Assembly (NCBI GenBank): GCA_963978905.1
Contig: OZ022260.1
Coordinates: forward strand, 48,753,551 to 48,817,550
Length of the DNA stretch: 64,000 bases
Reading direction: 5' to 3'
Origin: Trichostrongylus colubriformis
Lineage: Eukaryota; Nematoda; Chromadorea; Rhabditida; Trichostrongylidae
The translations under genes and the position numbers were made by a program. Below, one piece after another: positions 47,268-59,149 of the stretch (positions are counted from its first letter, which is position 1; every line of letters begins with the position of its first letter). The notes below the pieces were generated by a model, which was not told the origin of the DNA, ran no database searches, and saw nothing but the letters and a program-made list of their open reading frames with translations.

Positions 47268-50200
47268 TGTAAGACTAAAAAATGCTAAATATTTTGGAAA
47301 AAAAAATACAGGAACGCGAAAATGAGGTTCCGAATAGATCGCTGCAGTGTGTATCAGCTCCTTGGCCACTGAAAAAATGTCTGGCACAGATACAGTTACA
47401 AAAGTGAGGCCAACAAAACATTGGTGAGTTTTTGCATCCTATCGATCCCTTGAACGGCACCACTGCCAAATACTGATTTATACTACCACAATAGCCGCAA
47501 ATGAGCTAAAACAATAAATGTGGAAACTGGTCGGTGGTACCACCCAATGAGATAGCTGAGTGCCTTCATTAACGAAGACCTCAACGGTGCTGTTTATTCT
47601 CAATGAGCTAACTTCAGCATGAACGATGGGCTACAGCAATCCTCAGAATCGCGAATCTCGATTTACGCGTAGCGCACACACCCTTCCACACCACACTTTA
47701 TGCTTCAAATATGGGTAATAGATGCTGGGAATTGCACCCTTATTCACTGGTTGGTGCAAGTGAGAGCTTCTAAAGATGTCCTTGTGTAGTTGAGGAGCAT
47801 AGGGGGAAGGGAGGGTAAGGGGTATTTCACGTTTTGAATGTGCATCGTGTTTTTTGTTTTGTTTTTTTTTGCCGTTTTGTGCTTTGCTTGAACTTGAGAA
47901 GGGAAGAGGAGAGTAGGATCCTGTTGGTCAGAGGTTTACTAAAGAGTGATTAATAAGTTGGTGTCGAGGTAGAATGGCAATCAATTGGAGGATGGAACCT
48001 GGGTGTGCCCCTAAGTCTCAAATAGGGTTACAGGGAGTTTCACCCCATGTGTATGCGAGATGATTGAGAGCACATAATATGTGAACCTGCAATTATGTGA
48101 ACCTATATACAGACGTAAGAGAGTGCGGAGTTGGTTTGGTGCAATACCAGAACAGGTTCTGGTGTAATACCAGAACAGAGGAGCTTTTCCCCACCTCCAT
48201 CAGGGCCTATGCAAACGATACGTCAGAAGTTCACCCTCTCACTGTCCTGTTTCGACTACCATGTTTGGAGAGGAAGAGGTTGTCTTCCCTGCAGATAAGA
48301 TGGCTATGTAGCCTTCCTTACGAGAACCTACCGCAGTCGGTGCAAGTATCTTACTTTTTCCCGGCTGAAGGTAAGAAACAGGCATGCTAGAATTAAGCTG
48401 AGGGCAGGTCAGCGTCCTAAGCCCACATCGACATAACTAAAATCGTATGATTGGATCCGCCTCAGTGCCACTCCCAATGCGAGATTAAACAAATGTTAAT
48501 CAACTTACACACTAGATTGCGACTTCTGAGGTACGGAACACAGACTACTTGCGTCAAATCCGGTGTGAGTGTGCGAGTATTACAAAATCTACGTCGCTCA
48601 GGATTACTGTGCTCTACGTTCATGCGAGAGTTACAGTCCATTTCGAAGCGCTTGATAGGGCGTGGCATATGGACTTGGGTGAGACTGTATCAAACTCTCT
48701 CAGTCCACCACACACTCTCACTCTCGCCACTCAAGCCACGCCCTATCTAGCGCTGTGGAATGGACTGTAGCTCACTGTCTTTTATCCTCATGGAATTTTA
48801 TGTTCGAACTTCCACTACTCTGAAGGACATGGCGATTTTTAGTTGGAGTATTCAGAAAATTTCAAATAACTATTTCAGAGGGTTAGTTAAAAAACTGCAG
48901 AATTTTTTTCGAAGTCATTGCACAACTTTTCGGCCATCAAAAATCCAGAATGAGTATGCGGTATCCATTATAGAATCGCAATACTTTCTCGTTGTTAACA
49001 AATTTTGACCGAGGATCGGATTCACGCAGCCGCGATCCAACAAAGACATGACTCAAAGACATTATCACATGACCATGACTTTACTTTGTACTATTACACT
49101 GGTCAGCGAAACATCCATTGAACATAGAACCGGTCTCTTTGTGAGAATTTTCATTTATGTTAGGAGGTGAACATGAAAATTAGACTGCAAATAAGCACCG
49201 GAACACATGAAAGCGTCTTTTGTTGGATGTGCTATTTCTTCGCCGTTAGTCAACAAAACACTACGAAAGCAAATTAGATGAAACGCCGACACCTTCGGGA
49301 TAGTCTTCTCTACCATCCCTTCTCCAATTCGAAAAATTTGTTTGGCAGACCTACACGGCATAATGCCTATTCAGATTTTCATGGAAGGATATTGTCGAGA
49401 CAGTCTCTTGTGTACTCTCACCATCCAGCTCCTCACTCTTTACCTTGCATGATAGGAGGATTTAGGAGGAAATATTGCCAGGACGGGTAGTGTGGGTCAG
49501 GATACTCGAACGGGGAAGCCTCTGGGGCTGGCGGCGGCCGCGCCTCCTCGCGCGACCAGTGCACAACGGGCAGCGCGCATGAAGCGGACACCGACATATA
49601 CAGTAGAACAACACACTGTTGTGTCTTTCTGCACTCGATTTTCCATGATAAAAATACCACAGAACCTGCTGCACTGCTGCACTGCAGAGAGCCCTTGTTT
49701 TCACTAGGGTGAGTGCCATTACGAACCAAAGTTAACGTGGCAGCGTCTGGCACGCCCTGCGATAGGTGCGAGCTAGAGGCGGTACTAATGCGATTGTGCC
49801 TAAAATAAGGCCTAAGACACCGTTATCGGTTTGGGACGCAACCAATAAGGCGCCGGAAGTCCAAGATGAGAAGCACAGGAAATCCCATCCGAGACAGGAT
49901 TCAAAGTGAGCGATTCTACGTACTCCAACCTTTCGTCGCACGTTAGCTGGGTCATATTGGGTTCATCATTTGACTGCTGTTGCTGATGTGAGACAGGTGC
50001 TCACCCACAGCCATTGTACTCTACTGTCAACATATTTGTCCGTCTGCCAGAGTCACATGGAGCGTCATCACTGCTGCCCTTTCCCTAAACCTCACACAAA
50101 GAATTCGCAGCAGACTCATTCATTTGATGCATCTAGTCTCGGCTTAATTTCAGATGATTCGCATTTCCGCGTGAGCCGGCTCCAGCTACGAAGTTTGACT

Positions 50201-52148
50201 CTTTTATTACCGCTGAGCCAAAATACCAAAGTAGTTCCCAGTTGTCGCAATTGTTTTATCCAACACTATCCTCCCGTGCAGTACTCGGAATACATGTTAG
50301 CACTTCCAAAGAGAAAAAGATGGTAAATTTGACTATCCGTGTGGAACACGATGAGAAGCGCACTCTGAACCTGGTTTTAGTTGCGTAAAACATTCTCTTC
50401 CAAGCCGATCCTCTGTGGATGGAGGTGTTTTTGAAAAGTAATGCGAACAGCGGTAAAACTTAAAGAGCGTTCATGAATTGACATAGAATGAAACCTTCAA
50501 TACGAGTAATACGAGTATCGACAGTGTGTGGTAGTGTTGCATAGTAATGCGCATGTGATTAGAAATGAAACGATGAAAGACGAAGCAAAAAATGGCAAAG
50601 GTATGAGCTGGCAGAAAATTGTTGAGCCATAGAGAACGACAAAGTGAAAATAAACACAGTGTGTGACAATCGCGTGAATACCACACAGAAAAGAAATGGA
50701 GAATGAGAGCATGACAGAATAAGAAACAGAAGAAAATGTCCAAAGAAGAGAAAAATGGGGTTCATTCAGCAGTGGCTCTTTCCCTTCCTAGGCTTGGACT
50801 AGATATACACTGGCTCATAATCATTGCATCAAATCGTTCCCAATCTTGGTTGGGCCGTTTTAAACAGGCTAAGATCTGGACCCGTATGTGTTGGTCCAAA
50901 ATAGGGCAGTTGTGTTCACATCGCATCAGAAAAAACTGCAGGAACTCTGGGAAATATGGTCAGCAAGAAGAAAAAACGAATTTATGAAATTAGCTACAAT
51001 CACTACAGTCACAATAACAACAATGATAAACGGAAATAGATATAAGAGAAAAGAAATCGCTACAGATCAATTAAATTGGGAGAGACGTAACTTTTCGCCG
51101 ACCCCGAAGCTCCTTCCTTCACTTGGCTTAGGGCTAAAATTCATACCCCCCTCCCGTTAGATGAAAAAGCATCTGCCAAAGCATTTGTTTCATCTGCTTT
51201 AGCCTAAGCATAGGGAAGGAAAAGCTTCGACGTCGGTGAAAATAAAAATAGCGAAGCAGCATGCACGATGGCTTCCCTCCCTTTAATTGACCCAGTATTA
51301 CGCTTAATTTTCTATCCAGGAATGTTGTAGATGGCTTAAATGACAGGCACAGTACTTCTCAGTTACCAAGTAGGAAACTCGAATTTACGTGAGTCTTACA
51401 GAGGCTTTCTTGCACTGAAATTCTTGCAAAACACCACATCACACAACTTCCAATATTGTGAATCAGCTATGAATTGCACCTCCCAATAACCTGAAACTGA
51501 AAAGTTCAGTATTGACGGATGAAATCGCTCAGCCAAAAAGACGACAACATTTTTACGGGACTGTACTTCTGCAAGTATGTGCTTCCATTGCGTACCACCC
51601 TTTTCATCACACGTCCCATTTGTGCTAACTAGTGCTTCATGTTTTTCTAGTATCTCGTAGGTTGTTAAAAGTGTTGACAACATATATGAGAGTCCTTTCA
51701 AATTTTCATGAAAATTTCAAGTCATGACCACGTATGTAAAGGCGCACGAGATTTGAAATTTGCAGTTTTTGGTTTTCACATAAACGAGCCATCAGTCTTT
51801 TGTGATGTTATGCCACTGCCAGTAAGATCGCACGTCTAACGAGGCCGTAATCAAGAATGTCTGAGAAATGATGGGGGAAATTCTCTTCATTCTCACACCA
51901 TTATTCATAAAAAACAATCGGTTACAAAAGGGTCGAATAGATCCACTTGTCTCTCGCGCCCACTTGATATGGTCTTTTTTTATTGCTTGTACGATCCCCT
52001 TTCGAGAAAACAAATGCAGTAGATAAATTCTGGGATCCTGTTCTGGGCCAAATTCGGCTCCTAATGTAGGAAATCCAGTGGGCTCCATAACTTTGACCAG
52101 TGAAAGAGAGTGTTTGGGCTTCCATAGTTAATGTATTCTTTTCCCACA
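47268..52148. other. Intergenic, no supported gene
   Basis: No exon chain closes. Contents include one CAGTCC-type MITE (48,634-48,767), a GC-rich repeat-like stretch near 49,510-49,600, and minus-strand frames of about 100 codons at 51,701-51,396 and 52,088-51,792 without recognised motifs. The latter two could be unrecognised exons. Confidence 0.35.
48634..48767. mobile_element. CAGTCC-ended MITE, copy 2 (TA-flanked)
   Basis: The ends CAGTCCATTTCGAAGCGCT and its complement (AGCGCTGTGGAATGGACTG) are flanked by TA on each side. An inner repeat GATAGGGCGTGGC pairs with GCCACGCCCTATC. It is 134 bp long. Confidence 0.85.
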
Positions 52149-52179
52149 GTTTCAAGTGATTTTAGTGATTCTTCCAGCC

Positions 52180-54349
52180 ATGACTGAAAGTGCTGACGTG
52201 GAGTGCCATGCAAATGCCGCGGAAGTCGAAGAAGGAGCTGATAATGTTGACGTCGTTGATGCTTGTTCAACAAAGCCTTCATCATCGCTAGATGAACTGT
52301 TTCGTGATCGCTACACTATGGTAATCTCTTCACACTTTACATTGGCTTTACTATTCCATTTTGTTATCACAGGCCTGACCGACGTCGGACTTCGTGATTT
52401 TGCAGTGTCGCACTTTCGCACGCATTCTGCTGGGTGAGATGCTGCATTGCTGCGGATTGTATCTAAACCTAAGGTGCGACAGCGCGGGCGGTCGCTTGCG
52501 CATCGTTGCTGGGGCGCGCTAAGCGGCGCCGTACTGAGTGTGGGAGTCTCGTGGGATGTTTTATTTAAATCTGATATCTCGTACATTCTGCATTACTCGT
52601 AATCGGTCGTATTGATCGTTAGCGATGAGCCCTCGCTCTATTTTACAACATACCCGACCACTTTCGCACTCTTGGATTCCACGGCTTCATCTGCTGAAGG
52701 GAGCAAAGCCACATAAATGTCTGAGTTTGACCCAATCACGTATTTTGAATACCTCCCTTCATCCGGTACTAATATAGTTCGTGGGGGCGGGATTGGGAGC
52801 ACTCCACCGTGCTCGACGTCCGGCGCTTTTGGCCAGGTTTTCAGCCTTAGCCTTACTTTAGAGAGAAACCCCTACCTCTTATGGAAGGACTATGTAAAAA
52901 TACACACTTGAGTGCACAAACTGATGTTTGTAGGACGGTTTCGAGTGAGGGACGAGAGCGCAACAGTGGGATTGCCTCCAGAACTACATCAGCGCCACTG
53001 CATCTACTTTTATGGTGCTCTAAAGGCGCATGACTGTTTGAGAGTCCACTTCCATTTAGAGATTGAATGTAATGAGCACAAAACTCAGTTCTCAGAGTGT
53101 TGCTTTTTCAAAAAAGGAAATCGAGGAATGCCAGTTTTTTCGATCCTTTTCGCAGTATCAGTAGCTGATCATTGGCGATCGGTTATTGAAATATCGAAAG
53201 GAGTAGAAATCTCCCTACATCTAGACTTTTTATAACGCATAATATAGCGAACTACATGAAGCAGAGAATAAGTGTGAGTATATCTGAGCATCTATGTTGA
53301 GATAACCACGGCGCCACTCTATCCCTCATTTATCAAAGCGTTTGACGCGCCCCAGCAACGATGCGCGCGCGACCGCCCGCGCTGCCGCCCCTTAGGTTTA
53401 GATACGATCCAATGCTGCGTCTTCACGCGGAGTGCCGATATGGCAAAGTCACCAAGCTCGATGTCGGGCTATGGAAGATTCCCCTATTACCCTACGTGAA
53501 GAGTGGCGGGGTATATATTGTTGGTGGAATACTCGGAGGCGAAGTTTTGGAAAGGCATTGTCCAAAGGTCGGACTTCTTCTGAATGGAGCTGCCGTGAAA
53601 CCAGTTAGAACGTTAAACTCATCTGAACACTGTTGAATGAGCGCTATCATGGCCTAGCTACCATGGCCTACCTACATTTTAAAACTTATCTCGTTTTGAA
53701 TCCCTACGTCATGCAGCTCATTTTCCACCCAGCGTGATCTTTGCGTCGACCATTATGAGGTTATTCACCCTATAAACATGTACGCAAGATCAATAACGAA
53801 TCCCTATCCTGTAGCGTTTACCTAAATTTTCTCGCTTTTTTCTTTTCCCATTTTCTTTTGATAAAATTTTGTGTAAAAAAATGGGATAACGTTTCATTAC
53901 GTTAGAATCAAACTTTCAATTCTGTCGAAGCATTTACAGCGATGTGAAAACCTCGCTAATATTTGAAATATACCCTCGCTAACAGAAATACATTTTCTCT
54001 TCAGGCAAACCCCGATTTCGCCAAAATAAGTGAAGGATTCGATCCTGTGGTCTGTATACACCCATTTCATTCCAAAGCGAGAAGGAATTACGAGAAGTAA
54101 TGTCTACATTAAATTGTAATGTCCTGTTTCTCAATAATTATGGAATTTTTCAGCAACGGAGGTCATCGTCGAGGTGGTTGGGGCCAAGGGCAACGTGGCA
54201 ATTGGCGAGGTGGAAGAGGTGGTGGTCAGTGGCGTGATGATCGTAGAGGAAGAGGAGAATGGCGTGATGACTGGAGAGGTCAGCGACGGCCGTGGAACGA
54301 TCGGGGTGATCGGGAACACGGAGACTACAAAAGACCACGCCACGAGTGA
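52180..54349 (+). CDS. RNMT-activating mini-protein (RAM/RAMAC)-like
   Basis: Exons 52180-52320, 54005-54096 and 54154-54349 close in phase (0, then 2), giving 142 residues. The N-terminal part holds SSSLDELFRDRYTMANPDFA, continuing KISEGFDPVV. This matches the human RAM activation segment ([20 protein letters not shown]). The rest is a low-complexity RGG/Arg-Asp-Trp tail (GGHRRGGWGQGQRGNWRGG and similar), as in the Asn/Arg-rich RNA-binding half of RAM. RAM binds and activates the mRNA cap guanine-N7 methyltransferase in the nucleus. The nematode protein has an acidic N-terminal extension of about 35 residues. An acceptor-like TTTCCCACAG lies 31 nt upstream of the ATG. Intron 1 is 1.7 kb and contains an inverted-repeat element; intron 2 is 57 nt. 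An RGG protein of another family is the main alternative. Confidence 0.7.
52455..53411. repeat. ~65-nt inverted repeats enclosing 826 bp in RAM-like intron 1
   Basis: The arms 52,455-52,519 and 53,346-53,411 are reverse complements with few mismatches; they share GTATCTAAACCTAAGG, GCGCGGGCGGTCGC and GCATCGTTGCTGGGGCGCG. Just outside the left arm, TGTCGCACTTTCGCACGC matches the MITE at 57,455. No transposase is visible between the arms. It is probably part of a non-autonomous DNA transposon. Confidence 0.7.
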
Positions 54350-55483
54350 TAGTCAGTTATACAGTTTTCCATTGTTGAGATCTATATAACTCATTCCATT
54401 GCACATGTATTTGAATCTGAGATTTAAAGTTAACACTAACAAAGCGCCAGTTATTGTATAGGCGTTTTTCATGAATAGGGAGTCGCATAAGCTGAATAAG
54501 CTGCACGTTACGTGCTCTCACAGCCAGGCAGCTAGCTCATTACCACGCACCCAATGTTTACTCGTAGCACACTAGATTGTGATTCCTTTTATCAGTAGTA
54601 ATAGCTAAAGTGGTTGTGGTTCTTTTCCTGATATAGCTGCCCACTGACTAGTTCATGAGTTGTGAAACAGTCCAATGTCAACGATCACCAAGCTGCCTGT
54701 TGGTTTCAGTATTTATTTGATTGATAAGCTCTTTGTATATAAAAGTTTTTGACGCCTCTATTGACCCTACAATCCATTCGAATTTGCTGTGAATCTTGAA
54801 GCAGTACCCATAGTCCATGAAGTGTAGCCGGTAAGAGAAGGGCCGACTGCAGTAACCGTTCAAATCCGTAACGAGTTCGTGTTGGAAAAGCGAATTTGCC
54901 AAAGGATTGTTGGGCGAGCGACTGTACATAGCGAATAGATGGACCGTGCGAGTCATCTGGACTGGCAGGTCCGGGCGGTTTGCACGAATCGCCAGGTATG
55001 ACCTCAGCCTTACGACAGGATTTCTCACCGCGGCGTGCGAGCTAGGAGATCCGTACATATGGCTGGGTTATGGGGATTATCCTAACCCACTTAAAATGAG
55101 GCGCAGGACACGTTAAACGCCCAGGCTACATACGGCGCGTCGCCGCAGAAGCACACATTTTTTTGCACTGGACCCTATAGTGAAGTTGCCCATATTATCC
55201 AGTAGCTCGTAAGCACATGACATTCAAAAATAAAGCTCTGCGATTAGCTCTTTCAATCACCAAATCCGAGAAATTTCCTTGCAATGGACGCTGGCATTGG
55301 TTATGCCTAGTAGTCGCAGCCAGCGGCTGTGAACTATGTGTATCACCAGTATCAACCAGAATCAATGGATCACGAGCGATCACTAGATCTCATCGATGCT
55401 GTGTGGGTTGTCCCTTCGCCAGAACTACCACAGATTCTTTAAATGCACCAAAGAATTCCACAGCTATTGGATTCTTCGCACAT
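54350..55483. other. Intergenic, convergent RAM-like / skr 3' ends
   Basis: No exon or repeat is supported. Open frames of 126 codons (55,058-54,678, minus) and 69 codons overlap on opposite strands and have no recognised motif. Confidence 0.35.
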
Positions 55484-55489
55484 TTTATT
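55484..55489 (-). terminator. AATAAA poly(A) signal of the skr gene
   Basis: On the minus strand AATAAA lies about 130 nt downstream of the skr stop codon at 55,617. Confidence 0.5.
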
Positions 55490-55616
55490 CCTGACAACCA
55501 CATACATATAACATTGGTTTTTAATAATCTATCGATGATACTAATGCTGACAGCAAATAGTTGGACAATGATGAATTCTATTCTACTTGAAATAATGATT
55601 GGTACTGCAAATGCGT

Positions 55617-58600
55617 TCATTCCTCACACCATGCATTCTCTCTGCGGATTTCCTCTTCTTCTTCGGGTGTGAAGTCGTTAGTAATATTGAACATGGTACG
55701 AATTTCGTCTGGAGTCTTACCCTGGAAACGTGGAAGTTGTAACACCACTGTAAAAGCAATGTGTACTGCAACTAGATAATAAGCTCTGACGTTTCCTCTG
55801 AATAGTCACTAATCACGCCTTTATTTGGAAACAGCTTTAGGGATAATGTGGTTATCAAGAAATCCCGGAAAGAAGTCATTCACCTGGAAATTAGTGGCTG
55901 AGAAGCCTATTTATGGCACATTCCCTGGCGAAAAGCGCCGCCCCCGGCTGTAGAACGGCGTAGCGGTCAACAGCTGACGCTCTTGAATGACAGACTCTGC
56001 CTCCAACGACGTGATTCCTACTGGCTACAGTGGGAGTGGGTAAACACTGCGACGGGGGTAAAGATATCACGGCGCACTTTCTCAGTTTTGGCTTGAAGCT
56101 CACATCAGAAAAAGGATGCTTCCGTATTTTCCTTCATGATTATGACTTTGCAACATTCCAATGAAAAACTCGTCCCGGCTACCCGCCTCTTGACGGAAAG
56201 GTCGTCCGCGTCGAGAATCAACGGTAGTAGACATTCCCTCCCGTACACCGCCGTATTACTACAGTCCAGTTCCCGTAGGCTGACGGGGCGTGGCCCACAG
56301 AGTTGGGTGAGAGTGTGTGGCGAGGTGAGAGAGATCGATACAAGTCCGGAGGCCTCGCCCTGCCAGCCGTAATTGAAATGGACTGTAAGCACCACGACTT
56401 TCATATTCATTCATTTTTCATTTTTATTCATTTATTCAATTTTTACGATCCCTTCGAATTTTCTCTCACTGCCTTTAACATTCAGACATATTTGGATAAT
56501 AGTAGTGGGTTTAGGCCTTTAAGCAAATTCATAGCTGGTTACAAAAAGCCTCTAAAAAGCTGTACGTAGCAATCTTCAAGGTACGGATACAACAACTGAC
56601 CTTCATCATATGAGCAATTTTTTTGCATCCGTCATCGAGCAATTTAGGTATGTCTAAATAGTTGGCAGCCTGAAAAGGTCATAACAAGAGTTGCTGCATT
56701 ATGGTTGATTCCTCCGATGTTTGAACCTACCATAATAATTTCAAATAACATGGGATACTCGACTTTGAAAAACTCTTCAGACCACCCTTCAAGCTTCTGT
56801 TTGCTCTCTTTCGCATCAGCCTTGTGCTTTTCACACCATGCAACTACCTGCCACAAATCTGTTTGAAAAACTGGATAAACAATAAATCACCTATGGTACA
56901 TAGAGATCTGTAAGGAAGTGTAGGATAACAGTTGACCTCAAGGATATGACACATGGAAAGAAGGGAATAATAATCCAATCCATGGTCCGCATATGTTGCG
57001 GTTCCGAATTACAATTGTTATTCACAAACAATGCCTGGGGAGCACTCATACCCTCTTTAAAAATGAGTGTCTACATGTATCAAATCCCATCAATCCTCCA
57101 TTTGGACGAACGTCAAACAATCCATTTTCTGTCCAGTTGCTTTCGCGGGTATTTAGATTCCTAAGCCCCTATTAGATCATCCGAATTATCACAACGTAGC
57201 ACTCAACGCGGATCACCGATTCGCTAGTGACCTCGAGTAAGAGTTAATCAGTTGTACTAAGATCAATAATGATCTAAATACCCGCGATCAATAATGATCA
57301 ATAATGATGATCAAGTACCATGATATATTCATTATTATTCATTAAAAACCATGATATATTCATTATATTCATTAAAACCCTCGTGTGGATTTTTGCGAGT
57401 AAAATTCCTATCACGGTGAGCGGCGTGTGACGCAACGAATGCGAGCCAAGGCCGCCGTCAGACTTTGCGATTTTGCGACGTCGCACTTTCGCACGCGCTA
57501 GTACAACAAAATCGCGAAGAAATTCGCAATTCAGAATTCGCGATTTTGCGGTGTCACGGATCCGCGTGTAGACAAAATCTCAAAGTCGTGCTATCTCGTG
57601 TGAAAGTGCGACGCCGCAAAATCGCGGTCTGACGGTGGGGAAAAGATCTGTATGTAGTTGCGTCCCGAGTGATTAGCTGGATAACGCAACCGTAAAGGAA
57701 CGCATTGAAAGAGTCAAAAACCCGGAGAGAAGGACCTTATTCCAACCACTACACGACCTTATCGAAGAAGTGCTCCGTTCCATCTGCATCTTCAGGGGGT
57801 AATCCAGGTGGCAAGACCAAGCAACCACGAAAACCCTTTTCGATCATTACGAAGAACACGTCTTCCGGTCCCTACTACACTAATTACTACTACCAATGCC
57901 TTTAAAGACACCAGAAGGAGGTAAATTTGGCCTACGGTAGGACAGACGTAGTGTGGACGAGTTCAAGTGGCCGCCATTGCACAAACTCCCCAATTTGACA
58001 CCTTGCCATGGTGCCAAAAGAAGATGTTTCTATTATAAATTTGTTTTTTCCTTTACTTTTTACTTTGTTCTGTCTTATACTGTTTCTAGATGTTACATGA
58101 ATGCTAATGTAGTTGGGAATGACCACTCCACTGCGCTGGATGTCAGGTGCTACAACTAACGTTGGCCCACGGCCCGTCTCCTACAGCGGACAACTCGGAA
58201 TGGATGCGCTGATGCGAATGGGATGCGAATACACACCGCAGCGTCGCGCTTTTGAGTCCGGGTTTTTCCGCCTATTATCGCTTCTAACCTTAAGTGTTCA
58301 TTACAAAATGCTCATTTCTTTGCATCTTCCTCTTGTTTTGGACCCCCTTCCGGTTCCTTTAAGTAAGGGCAAACAGCTGCCGCGAATATGTTTACGTGAA
58401 ATGGAACGACCTTCTTGAACACCGGAGCCGAGACGTTGGGAATAGGAATAGGAGTGTCATCATCTTGAAGACTCAGATCCTAAACATAGAAATCTCTGAA
58501 GATATCGTGTTCATCTATGCGAAGATGACTAACCTCAAGCATGGTTGTGACCAACTTAGACATGGCAATTACAGATGCAGGTACTTCGCAGATTTCCTGC

Positions 58601-58683
58601 TCCTTTGTCTGGACTTTGTAAATCCTCTCCGGAGCCGTGCACTTTTCAACCTCAGTATTTTCTGCAGTCTTTTTTGACCCCAT
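55617..58683 (-). CDS. SKP1-related protein (SCF ubiquitin-ligase adaptor)
   Basis: Exons: 58683-58534, 58479-58411, 56847-56731, 56669-56601, 55721-55617; 169 residues, all introns phase 0. SKP1 links F-box proteins to cullin-1 in SCF ubiquitin ligases. The BTB/POZ-like N-half ([20 protein letters not shown], then [23 protein letters not shown]) is followed by VVAWCEKHK and by the F-box-binding C-half [54 protein letters not shown]. Length and order match SKP1 (163 residues in human). C. elegans has a large skr family, so orthology to one member cannot be assigned here. An acceptor-like GGTTGCAG directly abuts the ATG. Intron 2 carries a MITE; intron 4 carries a family A repeat and a CAGTCC MITE. 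Confidence 0.95.
55835..56250. repeat. Interspersed repeat family A, copy 3 (3'-truncated)
   Basis: It is collinear with 6751-7400: GATAATGTGGTTATCAAGAAATCC, CTGGCGAAAAGCGCC, GTTTTGGCTTGAAGCTCAC, TTGACGGAAAGGTCGTCCG. It stops a few bases before the CAGTCC MITE at 56,262. It lies in skr intron 4. Confidence 0.7.
56262..56385. mobile_element. CAGTCC-ended MITE, copy 3 (TA-flanked)
   Basis: The ends CAGTCC and GAAATGGACTG are flanked by TA on both sides. The internal GGTGAGAGTGTGTGGCGAG block is the complement of the CTCTCACTCTCGCC block in the other two copies, so the core is inverted relative to them. It is 124 bp long. Confidence 0.85.
57455..57635. mobile_element. MITE with ~42-nt inverted repeats in skr intron 2
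   Basis: The left arm begins CCGTCAGACTTTGCGATTTT; the right arm is its near complement ending ACCGCGATTTTGCGGCG-type sequence when read on the other strand. An inner inverted repeat (ATCGCGAAG/TTCGCGAT) is also present. Half-copies of the TGTCGCACTTTCGCACG block lie near 52,400 and possibly 40,480. Confidence 0.75.
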
Positions 58684-59149
58684 CTGCAACCTGCAAGATA
58701 CGGTGATATGCGTTACACATGCGTATGTTGCGTTACACTCCACTTGACTTACAACGACAACGTGACTATACACAACGTTACCCTGGACAACGTGACCGAA
58801 TACCCCATATAGAAGTACCTAATTTCAGACTATTACAGTGGGGGGTTTGCAGCGATCTGTGTTCAACGTTCGGTGCTCTTTTTACTATTTCTATCTAACC
58901 TGTATGTACGAGCAGAGAGCAACCCTCCTCTAAGGCGCAAAAAGTTAGGCTTCAGTGTGCAGATCGATGTCAGGGATGCTTGGGTGTTCAACCTTCAGTA
59001 AGATGCCCACCTCCTCGTTGCCATAACACTATATTTTCGAAATGAAACACCGGAAACATATAAACGAAAGCGAAGAGGAAGTGCATTTCGAAAGGCATTA
59101 TCTGTCGCTCAATTCAACTGCTTTGCTTACTCACTGCGATAAAGGTAGA

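Noticed and set aside
48097..48390. 97-codon plus-strand frame
   Set aside because: It contains a local duplication (AATACCAGAACAG twice), no partner exon and no known motif.
54119..54389. Alternative frame of RAM-like exon 3 (Val/Glu-rich)
   Set aside because: The RGG frame is the one reached by the phase-2 donor at 54,096 and is the one consistent with the family.
55217..55672. 151-codon plus-strand open frame
   Set aside because: It is antisense to the well-supported last skr exon and its 3' flank, with no recognised domain.
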